Position numbers and translations under genes: made by a program. The notes beneath the pieces are model-generated. The model made no database searches and was not told the DNA's origin. It saw only the letters and a list, made by a program, of their open reading frames with translations. Of a DNA stretch of 64,000 bases, positions 44,781 to 54,698 are shown in pieces. Origin of the DNA: Streptomyces sp. YPW6 (GTDB lineage Bacteria > Actinomycetota > Actinomycetes > Streptomycetales > Streptomycetaceae); assembly GCF_018866325.1 (NCBI RefSeq), contig NZ_CP076457.1, positions 5,925,001 to 5,989,000 of the forward strand, written 5' to 3'. The stretch's first letter is position 1; every line of letters starts with the position of its first letter.

Positions 44781-46997
44781 TCAGGCGTCCCCGCCCAGCG
44801 CCCGGACGATCCGGTGCCCCATCTCCTTGCGCTGCCCGGGGAGCCGGGCGCTCAGGGCGGCCGTCTCGCGCACCAGCCGGTGCCGGGTTTCCTCCGGGGC
44901 CCTGTGCAGGAGCGCGGCGAGATCGTCCGGTTCGAAGCCCTCGGTGGCCCCCGCGAGGACCAGGGCCACCTGGGCGTGGGTCAGCGAGGAGAGCCGGTCG
45001 CCGAAGACCTGCCCCTCGATGCCCCCGCCGTGCATCAGCGCGACGCCGTCCCCGGCCTCCAGCGCCCGTTCCACGTACCTCTGGAGGGCCGCGCGGTCCT
45101 CGACGAGACGGTAGGCGGCGTCGAGCCCCTCGGTGCGGCCGATGTCGAGCAGCGCGACATGGGCCAGCGGGGTGTCCTCGGGCGGCCGGACGGTCAGGAG
45201 GCGCGGGTGCTCCTCCAGATGGGCCCGCGACTCCTTCCAGTCCGCGCACTCCAGCCACTGCGCCAGCTGCTCCTGGAGGATCAGCGGATCGTAGGCGGCG
45301 GTCACCCCGTGGACGAGGACGGCCTCGCGGAGCAGGGCGTGCCGCCGCGCACCACGCGGGTGCACGATGGCCAGCTCCTCCAGCGCCACCGCCGCCTGCG
45401 CGCTCCCGAGGACCTCGGCGTTCCGCGACCAGAAGTCGCGGGACCGGGGCCAGTTCGGCGCGAACACCCACGCGCCGACGGTGTCCAGAGCCTCCCGGGA
45501 CAGCGCGAGCCAGTCCGGCACGGGCGTGAACGTCTCCTCCTCCCACGCCGTGTGCACCGCCGCCGTATCGCCGTGGCCGCGCAGCGCCTGCCGCGCCCGT
45601 ACGGTCACGGCGTCCGGCCCGCCGGCCCGCTCCGCTTCCTCGTCGAGCCGGTTCACCAGCTCGGCCATCCCGGTCGCGGGCCAGGGGGCGGGGCAGCGCA
45701 GCAGGAACGCGCTCCGTTCCACGGCGAGGCGCCGGGCGACCGCCGGACCGGCCTCGGCGAGATCCCTGACGCTCTCGTCGAACTCCCCGATCGCCGACGC
45801 GTGTTCGCCGGTACGGGCGAGGACCCGGGCCAGGTCGTCCAGGGCGGCGACGAGAGCGGAGACCCGAGGGGCGTCCGGGGCGCTGCCGGGGGTCTCCAGC
45901 GCCAGGGACCGTTGAAGGACCACCGCCTCCCGGAATGCCTCCACCGCCCCCTCGTCGTCGCCGCTCCGCTCCAGGTGCGTGCCGAGCGCCCGGAGGGCGC
46001 GGGCCAGCTCGGGCAGCAGGTCCTCCCCCTGTTCGCGCAGCAGCCCGACGGCCTCCCGCGCCGGGGTCAGGGCCTCCTCCGGCCCACCGGTGACGGCCGG
46101 ACTCGCGGCGAGGGTGCCCAGCGCGGCGGCGAGGGCGGCCCCGAAGGCTTCGGGGCGCTCCGCCGCCAGCTCCCGGTACAGGGCGACGGCGTCCTGGGCG
46201 ACCCGGCGGCCCGCCGGGTCGCCGGCCCGGGTGAGATGAGCGGCGAGACCGTCGAGCGCGGTGGCCAGCTCGGGCCGGAAGGCGCCCGGCTGCCGCGCGG
46301 CGAGCGTGCGGAAGGCGCCACGCGCCTCCTCGCCCGCGTCGACTGCCCCGGAGACGTCGCTCACGGCCGCGCGGTGGTGGCCGAGGGCGTGGACGGCCGA
46401 GGCGAGCCGGGGCAGGAAGGCGTCGGGATCCTCCTCGGCCGGCCCGCGCAGGAGCCCGACCGCCTCCTGCGCACAGGGCACGGCGTCCACGGCCTGCCCG
46501 GCGTCCGCCAGCCGCTCGGCGCAGGTCAGGAGGTACGCCGCGAGCGCCGGGACGGACGTGCCCGGCCGCTTCTCCTCGACCAGTTCGCGCTGGAGCCGCA
46601 CGGCCTGCTGTGCGAACGCCACGGCGGCCGCCGGGTCCCCGGTGTCGGCGACGCGGTCACCCAGGGCGCCCATGGCCATGGCCAGTTCCGCCTGGTGGTC
46701 GCCGGGGCGCTTCGTGCCCAGCTCGGCGTAGATCCGGGCGGCCTCCTTCGCCGGGGCCAGGGCGCCGCTGCGGTCCCCGGCGGCGGCGCGCAGACCGGAG
46801 AGCCGGTGCAGGGCCCCGGCGAGCGCGGGCAGCCCGGCGGCGGGGTCCCGCTCGGCCTCGCTCCGCCGGTCCCGTACGTCTGCCTCCGCCCGCGTCAACG
46901 CGTCGGTGGGGTATTCCTCCGCACGCGGCGGCCTCGCGTCGGCGGTGTCCGCCCTCGTCTCCTCGCCCGCACCCGTCCCACGGTCCTCGTGGTTCAT
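44781..46997 (-). CDS. Tetratricopeptide-repeat protein
   Basis: 738 residues from ATG 46997. The N-terminal 60 residues are acidic/Arg-rich and disordered; from about 70 to 430 helical repeats appear with the spacing and Ala/Gly/Tyr positions of TPR units (for example [39 protein letters not shown]). The C-terminal 250 residues have a different helical pattern with no recognised domain. Such Streptomyces proteins are usually adaptors; no effector domain is present. It stands alone between a terminator and nadA. Confidence 0.82.
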   Translation of the reverse strand: MNHEDRGTGAGEETRADTADARPPRAEEYPTDALTRAEADVRDRRSEAERDPAAGLPALAGALHRLSGLRAAAGDRSGALAPAKEAARIYAELGTKRPGDHQAELAMAMGALGDRVADTGDPAAAVAFAQQAVRLQRELVEEKRPGTSVPALAAYLLTCAERLADAGQAVDAVPCAQEAVGLLRGPAEEDPDAFLPRLASAVHALGHHRAAVSDVSGAVDAGEEARGAFRTLAARQPGAFRPELATALDGLAAHLTRAGDPAGRRVAQDAVALYRELAAERPEAFGAALAAALGTLAASPAVTGGPEEALTPAREAVGLLREQGEDLLPELARALRALGTHLERSGDDEGAVEAFREAVVLQRSLALETPGSAPDAPRVSALVAALDDLARVLARTGEHASAIGEFDESVRDLAEAGPAVARRLAVERSAFLLRCPAPWPATGMAELVNRLDEEAERAGGPDAVTVRARQALRGHGDTAAVHTAWEEETFTPVPDWLALSREALDTVGAWVFAPNWPRSRDFWSRNAEVLGSAQAAVALEELAIVHPRGARRHALLREAVLVHGVTAAYDPLILQEQLAQWLECADWKESRAHLEEHPRLLTVRPPEDTPLAHVALLDIGRTEGLDAAYRLVEDRAALQRYVERALEAGDGVALMHGGGIEGQVFGDRLSSLTHAQVALVLAGATEGFEPDDLAALLHRAPEETRHRLVRETAALSARLPGQRKEMGHRIVRALGGDA

Positions 46998-47204
46998 GCC
47001 CGCGCCACCGTCCTCGCCGTATCCACCCGCGCGAACATTCGCTGCGGTGCGTAGCAGCGTAGTTACGCACTGGTGTCGTCGGCTGCCGTATGGAAGAACC
47101 GGCCGGACCGGGGGCGTATCCCGGCCACGGCCCCGGGGCACGCGAAAGCCCCGGTACGCCGCGGCCTGCGGCATACCGGGGCTCCCGGCGGGGAACGGCG
47201 TCCG

Positions 47205-48392
47205 TTACGGCAGCGCCAGCATCCGCTCCAGGGCGAGCTTGGCGTACTTCTCCGTCTCCGGGTCGACCTCGATCCGGTTGACCAGCTTGCCGTCGGCCAG
47301 CGACTCCAGGGTCCAGACCAGGTGGGGCAGGTCGATCCGGTTCATCGTCGAGCAGAAGCAGACCGTCTTGTCGAGGAAGACGATCTCCTTGTCCTCGTCG
47401 GCGAAACGGTTCGCCAGGCGGCGTACCAGATTCAGCTCCGTACCGATGGCCCACTTCGAGCCGCGCGGGGCCGCCTCCAGGGCCTTGATGATGTACTCCG
47501 TCGAGCCCACGTAGTCCGCGGCGGCGACGACCTCGTGCTTGCACTCCGGGTGGACCAGCACGTTGACCCCGGGTATCCGGGCGCGGACGTCCTCGACCGA
47601 CTCGACCGAGAAGCGGCCGTGCACCGAGCAGTGGCCGCGCCACAGGATCATCTTCGCGTCCCGCAGCTGCTCGGCGGTGAGGCCGCCGTTCGGCTTGTGC
47701 GGGTTGTAGACGACGCAGTCCTCCAGGCTCATCCCCATGTCCCGCACGGCCGTGTTGCGGCCCAGGTGCTGATCGGGGAGGAAGAGGACCTTCTCGCCCT
47801 GCTCGAAGGCCCACTCCAGGGCGCGCTTCGCGTTCGACGAGGTGCAGATCGTGCCGCCGTGCCGGCCCGTGAAGGCCTTGATGTCGGCGGAGGAGTTCAT
47901 GTACGAGACGGGTACCACCCGGTCGGCGACCCCGGCCTCCGTCAGCACGTCCCAGCACTCGGCGACCTGCTCGGCGGTGGCCATGTCGGCCATCGAGCAG
48001 CCGGCCGCCAGGTCGGGCAGCACGACCGCCTGGGCGTCGGTGGTGAGGATGTCGGCGGACTCGGCCATGAAGTGCACACCGCAGAAGACGATGTACTCCG
48101 CCTCCGGGCGCGCGGCCGCGTCGCGGGCCAGCTTGAACGAGTCACCGGTGACGTCGGCGAACTGGATGACCTCGTCGCGCTGGTAGTGGTGGCCGAGGAC
48201 GAACACCCTGTCCCCGAGCCTCTCCTTCGCGGCGCGGGCGCGCTCCACCAGGTCCGGGTCGGACGGGGAGGGCAGGTCGCCGGGGCACTCGACGCCGCGC
48301 TCGCTCCTCGGGTCGGCCTCGCGGCCGAGCAGCAGCAGCGCGAGGGGTGTGGGAGTTACGTCCAGGGGCTGGGCCGTGGTCACGTCACGCAC
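47205..48392 (-). CDS. nadA: Quinolinate synthase NadA
   Basis: 395 residues. NadA condenses iminoaspartate with dihydroxyacetone phosphate to make quinolinate in de novo NAD synthesis and needs a [4Fe-4S] cluster. Visible are VLGHHYQRDEV, the cluster cysteines (in FCGVHF, GHCSVHG and VCFCSTMNR), and HPECKHEVV. GTG 48392 is preceded by AAAGG. nadB and nadC are not adjacent in the window. An A-type Fe-S carrier is encoded divergently, which suits the cluster requirement. A 6-3-6 palindrome lies upstream and may be an operator. Confidence 0.96.
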   Translation of the reverse strand: MRDVTTAQPLDVTPTPLALLLLGREADPRSERGVECPGDLPSPSDPDLVERARAAKERLGDRVFVLGHHYQRDEVIQFADVTGDSFKLARDAAARPEAEYIVFCGVHFMAESADILTTDAQAVVLPDLAAGCSMADMATAEQVAECWDVLTEAGVADRVVPVSYMNSSADIKAFTGRHGGTICTSSNAKRALEWAFEQGEKVLFLPDQHLGRNTAVRDMGMSLEDCVVYNPHKPNGGLTAEQLRDAKMILWRGHCSVHGRFSVESVEDVRARIPGVNVLVHPECKHEVVAAADYVGSTEYIIKALEAAPRGSKWAIGTELNLVRRLANRFADEDKEIVFLDKTVCFCSTMNRIDLPHLVWTLESLADGKLVNRIEVDPETEKYAKLALERMLALP

Positions 48393-48452
48393 CCTTTCTT
48401 CTCTGCGTTCTGCTCTGCGGCTTCGGTGAACGCGCCTTTTCGTCTATTTGAC

Positions 48453-48467
48453 GCTATCTATGATAGC
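48453..48467. promoter_or_regulatory. Palindrome upstream of nadA (possible operator)
   Basis: GCTATC-TAT-GATAGC in the divergent nadA/Fe-S carrier region. A related GATAGCG half-site sits about 25 nt further right. NAD synthesis is often repressed through such sites, but I cannot name the regulator. Confidence 0.4.
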
Positions 48468-48635
48468 CGCTTCGTGTCACTTTGACGATGCCGATAGCGT
48501 CGATGTGACGCATCCCCCGGGCGAGCGGGTGTGCGAGCATGAAAAGGAACAGACACGCGCTTGGCCCGGAATGATTCCGGGGCTGAGACGGTTGAACCGT
48601 CGGCAAGCAGTCCGTACAACCCGGGAGAGAAGCAG

Positions 48636-48992
48636 ATGTCCGTATCGGACGAGACCACCACCGTGAGCGACGGCATCCTCCTGTCCGACGCCGCCGCGGC
48701 CAAGGTCAAGGCCCTGCTGGAGCAGGAAGGCCGCGAGGACCTGGCACTGCGCGTCGCCGTGCAGCCCGGCGGTTGCTCGGGCCTGCGCTACCAGCTCTTC
48801 TTCGACGAGCGCTCGCTCGACGGCGATGTGGTGAAGGACTTCGACGGTGTCAAGGTCGTCACCGACCGGATGAGCGCCCCGTACCTGGGCGGCGCCTCCA
48901 TCGACTTCGTCGACACCATCGAGAAGCAGGGCTTCACGATCGACAACCCGAACGCCACCGGCTCCTGCGCCTGCGGCGACTCGTTCAGCTGA
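48636..48992 (+). CDS. A-type iron-sulfur carrier protein (HesB/IscA/ErpA family)
   Basis: 118 residues from ATG 48636, with GGGAG upstream. The family's three cysteines are present: one in QPGGCSGLRY and two in the C-terminal SCACGDSFS. Such proteins carry [2Fe-2S] or [4Fe-4S] clusters to target enzymes. The frame is open for 25 codons upstream but is not coding-like. It is divergent from nadA, a 4Fe-4S enzyme that is a plausible recipient. Confidence 0.94.
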   Translation: MSVSDETTTVSDGILLSDAAAAKVKALLEQEGREDLALRVAVQPGGCSGLRYQLFFDERSLDGDVVKDFDGVKVVTDRMSAPYLGGASIDFVDTIEKQGFTIDNPNATGSCACGDSFS

Positions 48993-49012
48993 GCGCTGCG
49001 CGCACGGCACCC

Positions 49013-49049
49013 GAAGGCGGCCCCGGGAGCGGTTCCCGGGGCCGCCTTC
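49013..49049. terminator. Bidirectional hairpin terminator
   Basis: A perfect 16-bp stem (GAAGGCGGCCCCGGGA and complement) with a 5-nt loop lies between the convergent Fe-S carrier and membrane-protein genes. Confidence 0.87.
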
Positions 49050-49077
49050 ATGCGTGGGTGCCGCGCTTACGTCCGCG

Positions 49078-50520
49078 TCAGCCGCGCGGCACCGCGCCGC
49101 CCGAGGCCGCGTCGATCACCGTGCGGTCGCCCAGCGGCTTCTCCAGCGTCACCGTCCGGGTCAGCTCCTTGGCGATCATGATGCAGGCCTTCTTGCCCTC
49201 CTGCGGCTTCTCCGTCACCGTGATCCGCACCTGGCCCGCGCTCTCCTTCGCACTCGCCGTGTACGTACTGCACACACCGCCCCAGAAGGTCACCTCAAGG
49301 GTCCGCCCGTCCGCGCCGTACGAGGTCACCTTCCGGTCCCCGGAGGGCGTCGTCGGCGCGTCCGGCGTCTCGATGAACTCCGGGTCCACCGCCACCTGCG
49401 TGACCGTGTTCTCCGGTCCGCCCGGCGCCTGGCGGACCGTGAAGAGCCAGGACGGCACCAGCGTCTGCCGGCCGTCCACGTAGTGCAGCGCGAGACCGAA
49501 CACCGCGTCCTCGACCGTCTGGACCACCGGCGCCCGCTTGCCGTTCGACGGCACGCACTGCGGATCGGTGGGAGGCTTCGGCTCGCCCTCCAGCGGTACG
49601 GGAGTGGCACAGCCGCCGATGTCCCGGCCGCCGTCGCCCCGGGCCCGGCTCGCCTCGTTCAGCTGCTTCAGCGCCTCGTCCGCACCGACCGCCGGGTAGG
49701 TGGCGCCCTTCTCCAGCGCCTTCAGGTGCCCGCTGCCGCCGGTCACCTCGCCGTCCGGGCCCACCTGGATCCCGGTGGACCAGCCGTACGTCGGGAGCCC
49801 GTCGACCTCCGGGTCGGCGTTCACCACGCGGACGTCGCCCAGAAGCTGGCCCGCGTTCAGGGCCGCGTCGTCCTGGCCGGCCGCCTTGAGGACCGGGGCC
49901 GCGGCCGCCTTCGCCGCCTTCTCGCTCACCGGGCCGCCGCCGGGCTCGGCGGTGTCGTTCGCGCACATCTTCCCCGGCTCGCAGGGCTCGGACGGGGTGG
50001 TGCGGCTGAACGTCCAGGTGCCCGGGGCCTGCTTGGCCACCTTGAGGAGGGCGCCGGGGCCGTCGTCGTCGCCGACCACCCAGGAGGTGCCCTCGGTGCG
50101 GGGCGTGCCCGGGATGCCCAGCGCCTTCGCCAGCCGGGCGACATCGGCCGACGCCACCGTGCCCTTCGCCTGGTGGACCGCCGCCTCGTCCGGCCCGTCG
50201 GGGAGTTCGCCCGCGGCCCGGTAGATCACGGGCGGGCCGCTCGGGTCCGGTTCCCCGGGGGCGATGCCCGCGGGCGGGGAGTCCGAGGCGGAGGACGTGC
50301 CACCGGGGCTGTCCGCCGGGGCGTCCAGGGCCAGCAGGGGGGCCGGCTTCTTCGCCGCCGCGGCGCCCTCGGCCCCGCCGCCGCCGCCGGAGGCGGTCGA
50401 GGCCCAGTACGCCCCGCCGGCCCCGGCCAGCAGCACGGCCGCGGCCACCGAGGCCACCGCGAGCGGCGTACGCCGCCGCCGGGGGCCGGTCACGTCGTTG
50501 TCGGGTCGCTCGGTGCTCAC
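49078..50520 (-). CDS. Single-pass membrane-anchored protein of unknown function
   Basis: 480 residues from GTG 50520 with GGAG 9 nt before. A basic cytoplasmic N-terminus (PRRRRTP) precedes one membrane helix (about 20-42), a Gly/Ala/Pro/Ser-rich spacer and a large extracytoplasmic domain of about 370 residues. Cysteine pairs occur at PCEPGKMC, GGCATP, PQC, VCST and KKACIM, so disulfides are likely. No enzyme motif is visible. It resembles widespread Streptomyces envelope proteins without known role. Confidence 0.8.
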   Translation of the reverse strand: MSTERPDNDVTGPRRRRTPLAVASVAAAVLLAGAGGAYWASTASGGGGGAEGAAAAKKPAPLLALDAPADSPGGTSSASDSPPAGIAPGEPDPSGPPVIYRAAGELPDGPDEAAVHQAKGTVASADVARLAKALGIPGTPRTEGTSWVVGDDDGPGALLKVAKQAPGTWTFSRTTPSEPCEPGKMCANDTAEPGGGPVSEKAAKAAAAPVLKAAGQDDAALNAGQLLGDVRVVNADPEVDGLPTYGWSTGIQVGPDGEVTGGSGHLKALEKGATYPAVGADEALKQLNEASRARGDGGRDIGGCATPVPLEGEPKPPTDPQCVPSNGKRAPVVQTVEDAVFGLALHYVDGRQTLVPSWLFTVRQAPGGPENTVTQVAVDPEFIETPDAPTTPSGDRKVTSYGADGRTLEVTFWGGVCSTYTASAKESAGQVRITVTEKPQEGKKACIMIAKELTRTVTLEKPLGDRTVIDAASGGAVPRG

Positions 50521-50725
50521 CGGATCGCTCCTTCGACTGCGTTGCCGTCGCGGCGCCTGCCGCGTGTCCCCGGGCGGGGACACCGGTGGGACGGAGCCGA
50601 GGAGCCTACGGTTCCACCGGCGGGCGGAACCGGGGCGCGAGAACCGCATGATCCGCGCCGGGACCGGCGCGGAAAGGCCGAAAGGCGACGCCTTCCGGCA
50701 CGCCCCCGCCGGTCTTGGCCGGTCC

Positions 50726-50923
50726 TCAGTCCCCGTACTCGGACATCGCGTCGATCAGCCGTGCCGACGAGGGCGGGACGCTCACCCCGCTGATCAGGGA
50801 CGGCTTGACCGGGACCGGGGCGCTCTTCACCGGCGCCCTCCAGTGCGGAGCCATCCGCGCGCAGTCACCGCGCAGTGCGGCCAGGCTCGATTCCGACTCG
50901 GGCAGTGCGGTGTGCTTCGACAT
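50726..50923 (-). CDS. Possible small protein of 65 residues
   Basis: An open frame starting MSKHTALPESESSLAALRGDCARMAP and ending SSARLIDAMSEYGD lies in the gap before the sugar-kinase gene. Its composition is that of a soluble protein rather than a GC-rich shadow, and it faces the same way as the membrane-protein gene. The ribosome site is weak (GCGGAT). Function unknown; it could be spurious. Confidence 0.45.
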   Translation of the reverse strand: MSKHTALPESESSLAALRGDCARMAPHWRAPVKSAPVPVKPSLISGVSVPPSSARLIDAMSEYGD

Positions 50924-51079
50924 ATCCGCACCGTAACCACGGTCGCACTCAGGTAGAAAGCCCTACTATCGGGTAGTTTTCCCTTTTCCTGGAGGTCGGG
51001 TCACCCGGTAGCGTGAACTGTCACGTCGTCCCGGAGGGCGCACTCACGGCCCTTCGCCTTCCGCAGGAGCAGTCTCCCC
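50924..51079 (+). promoter_or_regulatory. Leader region of the sugar-kinase gene
   Basis: An A/T-richer stretch contains TACTAT at 50964-50969, a fair -10 match, but only a poor -35 17 nt before it. AGGAG lies about 11 nt before the GTG start. Upstream DNA at 50521-50725 shows nothing recognisable. Confidence 0.35.
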
Positions 51080-52054
51080 GTGCGTATTGCAGTCACCGGC
51101 TCGATCGCCACCGATCACCTCATGACCTTCCCCGGCCGCTTCGCCGACCAGCTGGTCGCGGATCAGCTGCACACGGTCTCCCTCTCCTTCCTGGTCGACA
51201 ACCTCGATGTGCGCCGCGGCGGTGTCGCCGCCAACATCTGCTTCGGGATGGGCCTGCTCGGCACCCGCCCGATCCTGGTCGGCGCCGCCGGGGCCGACTT
51301 CGACGAGTACCGCGCCTGGCTCGACCGGCACGGCGTCGAGACCGGCTCGGTCCGGATCTCCGAGGTCCTGCACACCGCCCGCTTCGTCTGCACCACCGAC
51401 GCCGACCACAACCAGATCGGCTCCTTCTACACCGGCGCGATGAGCGAGGCCCGCCTCATCGAGCTCCAGAGCGTCGCCGACCGCGTCGGCGGCCTCGACC
51501 TCGTCTCCATCGGCGCCGACGACCCCGAGGCGATGCTCCGCCACACCGAGGAGTGCCGCTCCCGGAACATCCCGTTCGCGGCCGACTTCTCGCAGCAGAT
51601 CGCGCGGATGGACGGCGAGGAGATCCGCATCCTCCTCGACGGCGCCACCTACCTCTTCTCCAACGAGTACGAGAAGGGGCTCATCGAGTCCAAGACCGGC
51701 TGGAGCGACGAGGAGATCCTCTCCAAGGTCGGCCACCGCGTCACCACCCTCGGCGCCCGCGGTGTCCGGATCGAGCGGGCCGGCGAGCCCGTCATCGAGG
51801 TCGGCTGCCCCGAGGAGGACACCAAGGCGGACCCCACCGGCGTCGGCGACGCCTTCCGTGCGGGCTTCCTCTCCGGCCTCGCCTGGGGCGTCGGCCTGGA
51901 GCGCGCCGCCCAGGTCGGCTGCATGCTCGCCACCCTGGTCATCGAGACGGTCGGCACCCAGGAGTACACCCTGCGCCGCACCCACTTCATGGACCGCTTC
52001 ACCAAGGCGTACGGCCACGAGGCCGCCGCCGAGGTCCAGCAGCACCTGGCCTGA
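51080..52054 (+). CDS. PfkB-family carbohydrate/nucleoside kinase (adenosine-kinase-like)
   Basis: 324 residues from GTG 51080. It begins with the family's beta strand IAVTGSIATDHLM and has the N-terminal GG motif (VRRGGVAANICFGMGLLG) and the C-terminal catalytic motif ADPTGVGDAFRAGFLSG containing the base Asp and the anion hole. Actinobacterial members of this branch phosphorylate adenosine or a sugar with ATP; the substrate cannot be fixed from sequence. The 3' end carries a 19-bp tandem duplication across the stop codon. It converges with the desulfurase fusion gene. Confidence 0.9.
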   Translation: MRIAVTGSIATDHLMTFPGRFADQLVADQLHTVSLSFLVDNLDVRRGGVAANICFGMGLLGTRPILVGAAGADFDEYRAWLDRHGVETGSVRISEVLHTARFVCTTDADHNQIGSFYTGAMSEARLIELQSVADRVGGLDLVSIGADDPEAMLRHTEECRSRNIPFAADFSQQIARMDGEEIRILLDGATYLFSNEYEKGLIESKTGWSDEEILSKVGHRVTTLGARGVRIERAGEPVIEVGCPEEDTKADPTGVGDAFRAGFLSGLAWGVGLERAAQVGCMLATLVIETVGTQEYTLRRTHFMDRFTKAYGHEAAAEVQQHLA

Positions 52055-52074
52055 TCAGCAGCACCTGGCCTGAT
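52037..52074. repeat. 19-bp tandem duplication across a stop codon
   Basis: CAGCAGCACCTGGCCTGAT occurs twice in a row (52037-52055, 52056-52074). The first copy encodes the kinase's last residues and TGA; the second fills the gap to the convergent gene's stop. Confidence 0.93.
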
Positions 52075-53456
52075 CAGGAGAGCCGGCGGACCACGTAGGC
52101 CGAACCCCGGTCCGCCGGCTCCTCGCCCACGTACTCCTGGCCCCGCATCTCGCACCAGGCCGGAATGTCCAGGCGTGCCGCCTCGTCGTCGGCGAGCACC
52201 GTCACCATGGCGCCCACCGCTACCTCTCCGATCACCTTTGCGAGTTCGATCACCGGGACCGGGCAGCGGCGGCCCAGCGCGTCGACCACCAGCGAGGCGG
52301 CCGGAGCGGGGGAGGAGGGCGCGGACACCGGCGCCCCCAGCCGCTCCCGCACCTCCGCGACCACCCCGGGCAGCACCTCCAGGAAGCGGTCCACGTCCGC
52401 CCCGGCCGTGCCCGGCGGCAGCGACACCCGGACGTTCCCCTCCGAGAGCACCCCCATCGCCTTCAGCACATGGCTCGGTGTCAGCGTGCTGCTCGTGCAG
52501 GACGAACCGGACGATACGGAGAATTCTCTCCGGTCCAGCTCGTGCAGCAGGGTCTCCCCGTCGACATAGAGACAGGAGAAGGTGACCAGATGCGGCAGCC
52601 GCCGCACCGGATCGCCCACCACCTCCACATCGGGCACCCGCTCGGCCACCACACCGCGGATCCGGTCCACCAGGGCCCGCAGCCGTGCCGCCTCCGCCGC
52701 CGCGCCGTCGCGCACCGCGCGCAGCGAGGCCGCCGCCGCCACGATCGCCGGCAGGTTCTCGAACCCCGGAGCCCGCCCCGACTCCCGCTCCCCGGCCGGG
52801 CCCTGCGGCGAGAAGCGCGTCCCCTTGCGGACCGCGAGCAGCCCGACCCCGGCCGGCCCGCCCCATTTGTGCGCACTCGCCGTCAGCAGCGACCAGCCCG
52901 CCGGGACCGGCCCCCAGCCGAGCGACTGCGCCGCGTCCACCAGCAGCGGCACCCCGGCATCGGCGCAGAGCGAGGCGACCTCCGCCACCGGCTGCTCGGT
53001 GCCCACCTCGTGGTTGGCCGACTGGAGGCAGGCCAGCGCGGTGTCCGCTCGCAGTGCCGCGGCGTACGCCGCCGGGTCCACCGCCCCGAAGCGGTCCACC
53101 GGGACCTCGGTGGACGAACCGCCCGCCGACGCGTGGGCCGCCGCCGAATGGAGCACCGACGAGTGTTCGACCGCCGAGAGGGCCAGATGACGGCCGACAC
53201 GCCGACGCCCCGAAAGAGCCCCGGCAATTCCGGCGTGCACCGCCGTCGTCCCGGACGAGGTGAAGACCAGCTCGTCGGGTCGGCATCCGACGGCCTCCGC
53301 GGCCGCCTCCCGGGCCGCGTCCAGGAGCAGCCTGGCCCGCCGCCCCTCCCGGTACAGGCGGGCGGGATCGGCCCAGCCCTCGTCGAGCGCGGCAAGCAGC
53401 GCCTGGCGTGCGACGGGGTGCAGGGGGGCGGCGGAGGCGGCATCGAAGTAGGGCAC
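52074..53456 (-). CDS. Cysteine desulfurase fused to a TusA-like sulfurtransferase domain
   Basis: 460 residues from GTG 53456. The first 370 residues are a class V aminotransferase-fold desulfurase (NifS/IscS): SSGTTAVHAG, HSSVLH, DAAQSLG, PLP Lys in SAHKWGG and the persulfide Cys in SSGSSCTSSTL. The last 80 residues (VVDALGRRCPVPVIELAKVIG) are a TusA domain with its CPxP-type Cys. The fused form can release sulfur from cysteine and relay it directly. It is divergent from ctaC, so sulfur supply for Fe-S or thiocofactor needs is plausible. It could in principle also feed the TfuA/YcaO pair, but that gene pair is far away. Confidence 0.9.
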   Translation of the reverse strand: MPYFDAASAAPLHPVARQALLAALDEGWADPARLYREGRRARLLLDAAREAAAEAVGCRPDELVFTSSGTTAVHAGIAGALSGRRRVGRHLALSAVEHSSVLHSAAAHASAGGSSTEVPVDRFGAVDPAAYAAALRADTALACLQSANHEVGTEQPVAEVASLCADAGVPLLVDAAQSLGWGPVPAGWSLLTASAHKWGGPAGVGLLAVRKGTRFSPQGPAGERESGRAPGFENLPAIVAAAASLRAVRDGAAAEAARLRALVDRIRGVVAERVPDVEVVGDPVRRLPHLVTFSCLYVDGETLLHELDRREFSVSSGSSCTSSTLTPSHVLKAMGVLSEGNVRVSLPPGTAGADVDRFLEVLPGVVAEVRERLGAPVSAPSSPAPAASLVVDALGRRCPVPVIELAKVIGEVAVGAMVTVLADDEAARLDIPAWCEMRGQEYVGEEPADRGSAYVVRRLS

Positions 53457-53729
53457 CCCGCCACGCTAGCCCGCACCCGGCCCCACCTCGCCGGGGGCCG
53501 CTCCTCCCGGGCGGACGAGTGGGCGTCAGATGAGGTCCGGAGGCCCGCATTCCACCCCAAGGGGGTGTCGGGCGGCGCGTTGGGCACCCTCCCCGCGCGA
53601 CCCCAAATAGCGTCCAGTAGGGTTTGGTCCGCATAAACATCCAAACCCCTGCCCGCGTCAGGGCCGGCGACCGACCAGAGACATACGGGCGCGCCGACCG
53701 TGCGGGCGAGACTCTCGGGAAGGCGCTAC
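53457..53729. promoter_or_regulatory. Divergent promoter region, desulfurase fusion and ctaC
   Basis: 273 nt between divergent genes. An A/T-rich patch near 53,610-53,640 (CAAATAGCGTCCAGTAGGGTTT) is the likely promoter core for one or both directions, but I cannot place exact elements. Confidence 0.35.
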
Positions 53730-54698
53730 GTGAGTCCCAACGGCTCCGACCGCTCGTCGCGGCGCCCGATGCGGCGGAAGCTGCCGCAGGTGCTGACTGC
53801 GGGCCTGGTCCTGGCGACGGCCTCCGGTTGTTCATACAACTGGGAGGATTTCCCCCGCCTCGGTATGCCCACCCCGGTAACAGAAGAGGCCCCTCGGATC
53901 CTCTCCCTCTGGCAAGGCTCGTGGGCGGCAGCGCTCGTCACGGGTGTCCTTGTCTGGGGGCTGATCCTCTGGAGCGTCTTCTTCCACCGGCGTAGCCGGA
54001 CCAAGGTGGAGGTACCTCCGCAGACCAGGTACAACATGCCCATCGAGGCGTTGTACACAGTGGTTCCCCTCATCATCGTCTCGGTGCTGTTCTACTTCAC
54101 CGCGCGTGATGAGTCGAAGCTCCTCGAGCTCTCCGACAAGCCGGCCCACACCATCAACGTGGTCGGTTTCCAGTGGAGCTGGGGCTTCAACTACATCGAG
54201 AAGGTGGATGGCCAGCCCGCAGCGGGCCCCGAGGTCCCCAAGGAGCTCAACGCCATCCCCGACAAGTTCCAGAAGGACTTCCCCGAGGGCGCCAGCGGCG
54301 TCTACGACGTGGGCATCCCCGGAACCCGCAACCCGCAGAACGGCAACCCGGGCCCGACCCTGTGGCTGCCGAAGGGGGAGAAGGTCCGCTTCGTCCTCAC
54401 CTCGCGTGACGTCATCCACTCCTTCTGGGTGGTGCCGTTCCTCATGAAGCAGGACGTCATCCCGGGCCACACCAACGTGTTCGAGGTGACCCCCAACCGC
54501 GAGGGCACCTTCATGGGCAAGTGCGCCGAGCTCTGCGGCGTCGACCACTCCCGGATGCTCTTCAACGTCAAGGTCGTCTCCCCGGAGCGTTACCAGCAGC
54601 ACCTCAAGGAGCTGGCTGAGAAGGGCCAGACGGGCTACGTGCCGGCGGGGATCGCGCAGACGGACCCGGCCAGGAATGCGGAGAAGAACCAACTGTGA
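53730..54698 (+). CDS. ctaC: Cytochrome c oxidase subunit II (aa3 type)
   Basis: 322 residues from GTG 53730, preceded by GGGAAGG. A basic signal sequence ends in a lipobox (LATASGC), then two membrane helices (about 55-75, 105-125) and an extracytoplasmic CuA domain. The CuA motif [12 protein letters not shown] is intact, with the first His in RDVIHSFWV. It accepts electrons from the bcc complex in the actinobacterial supercomplex. It overlaps ctaD by GTGA. Confidence 0.95.
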   Translation: MSPNGSDRSSRRPMRRKLPQVLTAGLVLATASGCSYNWEDFPRLGMPTPVTEEAPRILSLWQGSWAAALVTGVLVWGLILWSVFFHRRSRTKVEVPPQTRYNMPIEALYTVVPLIIVSVLFYFTARDESKLLELSDKPAHTINVVGFQWSWGFNYIEKVDGQPAAGPEVPKELNAIPDKFQKDFPEGASGVYDVGIPGTRNPQNGNPGPTLWLPKGEKVRFVLTSRDVIHSFWVVPFLMKQDVIPGHTNVFEVTPNREGTFMGKCAELCGVDHSRMLFNVKVVSPERYQQHLKELAEKGQTGYVPAGIAQTDPARNAEKNQL

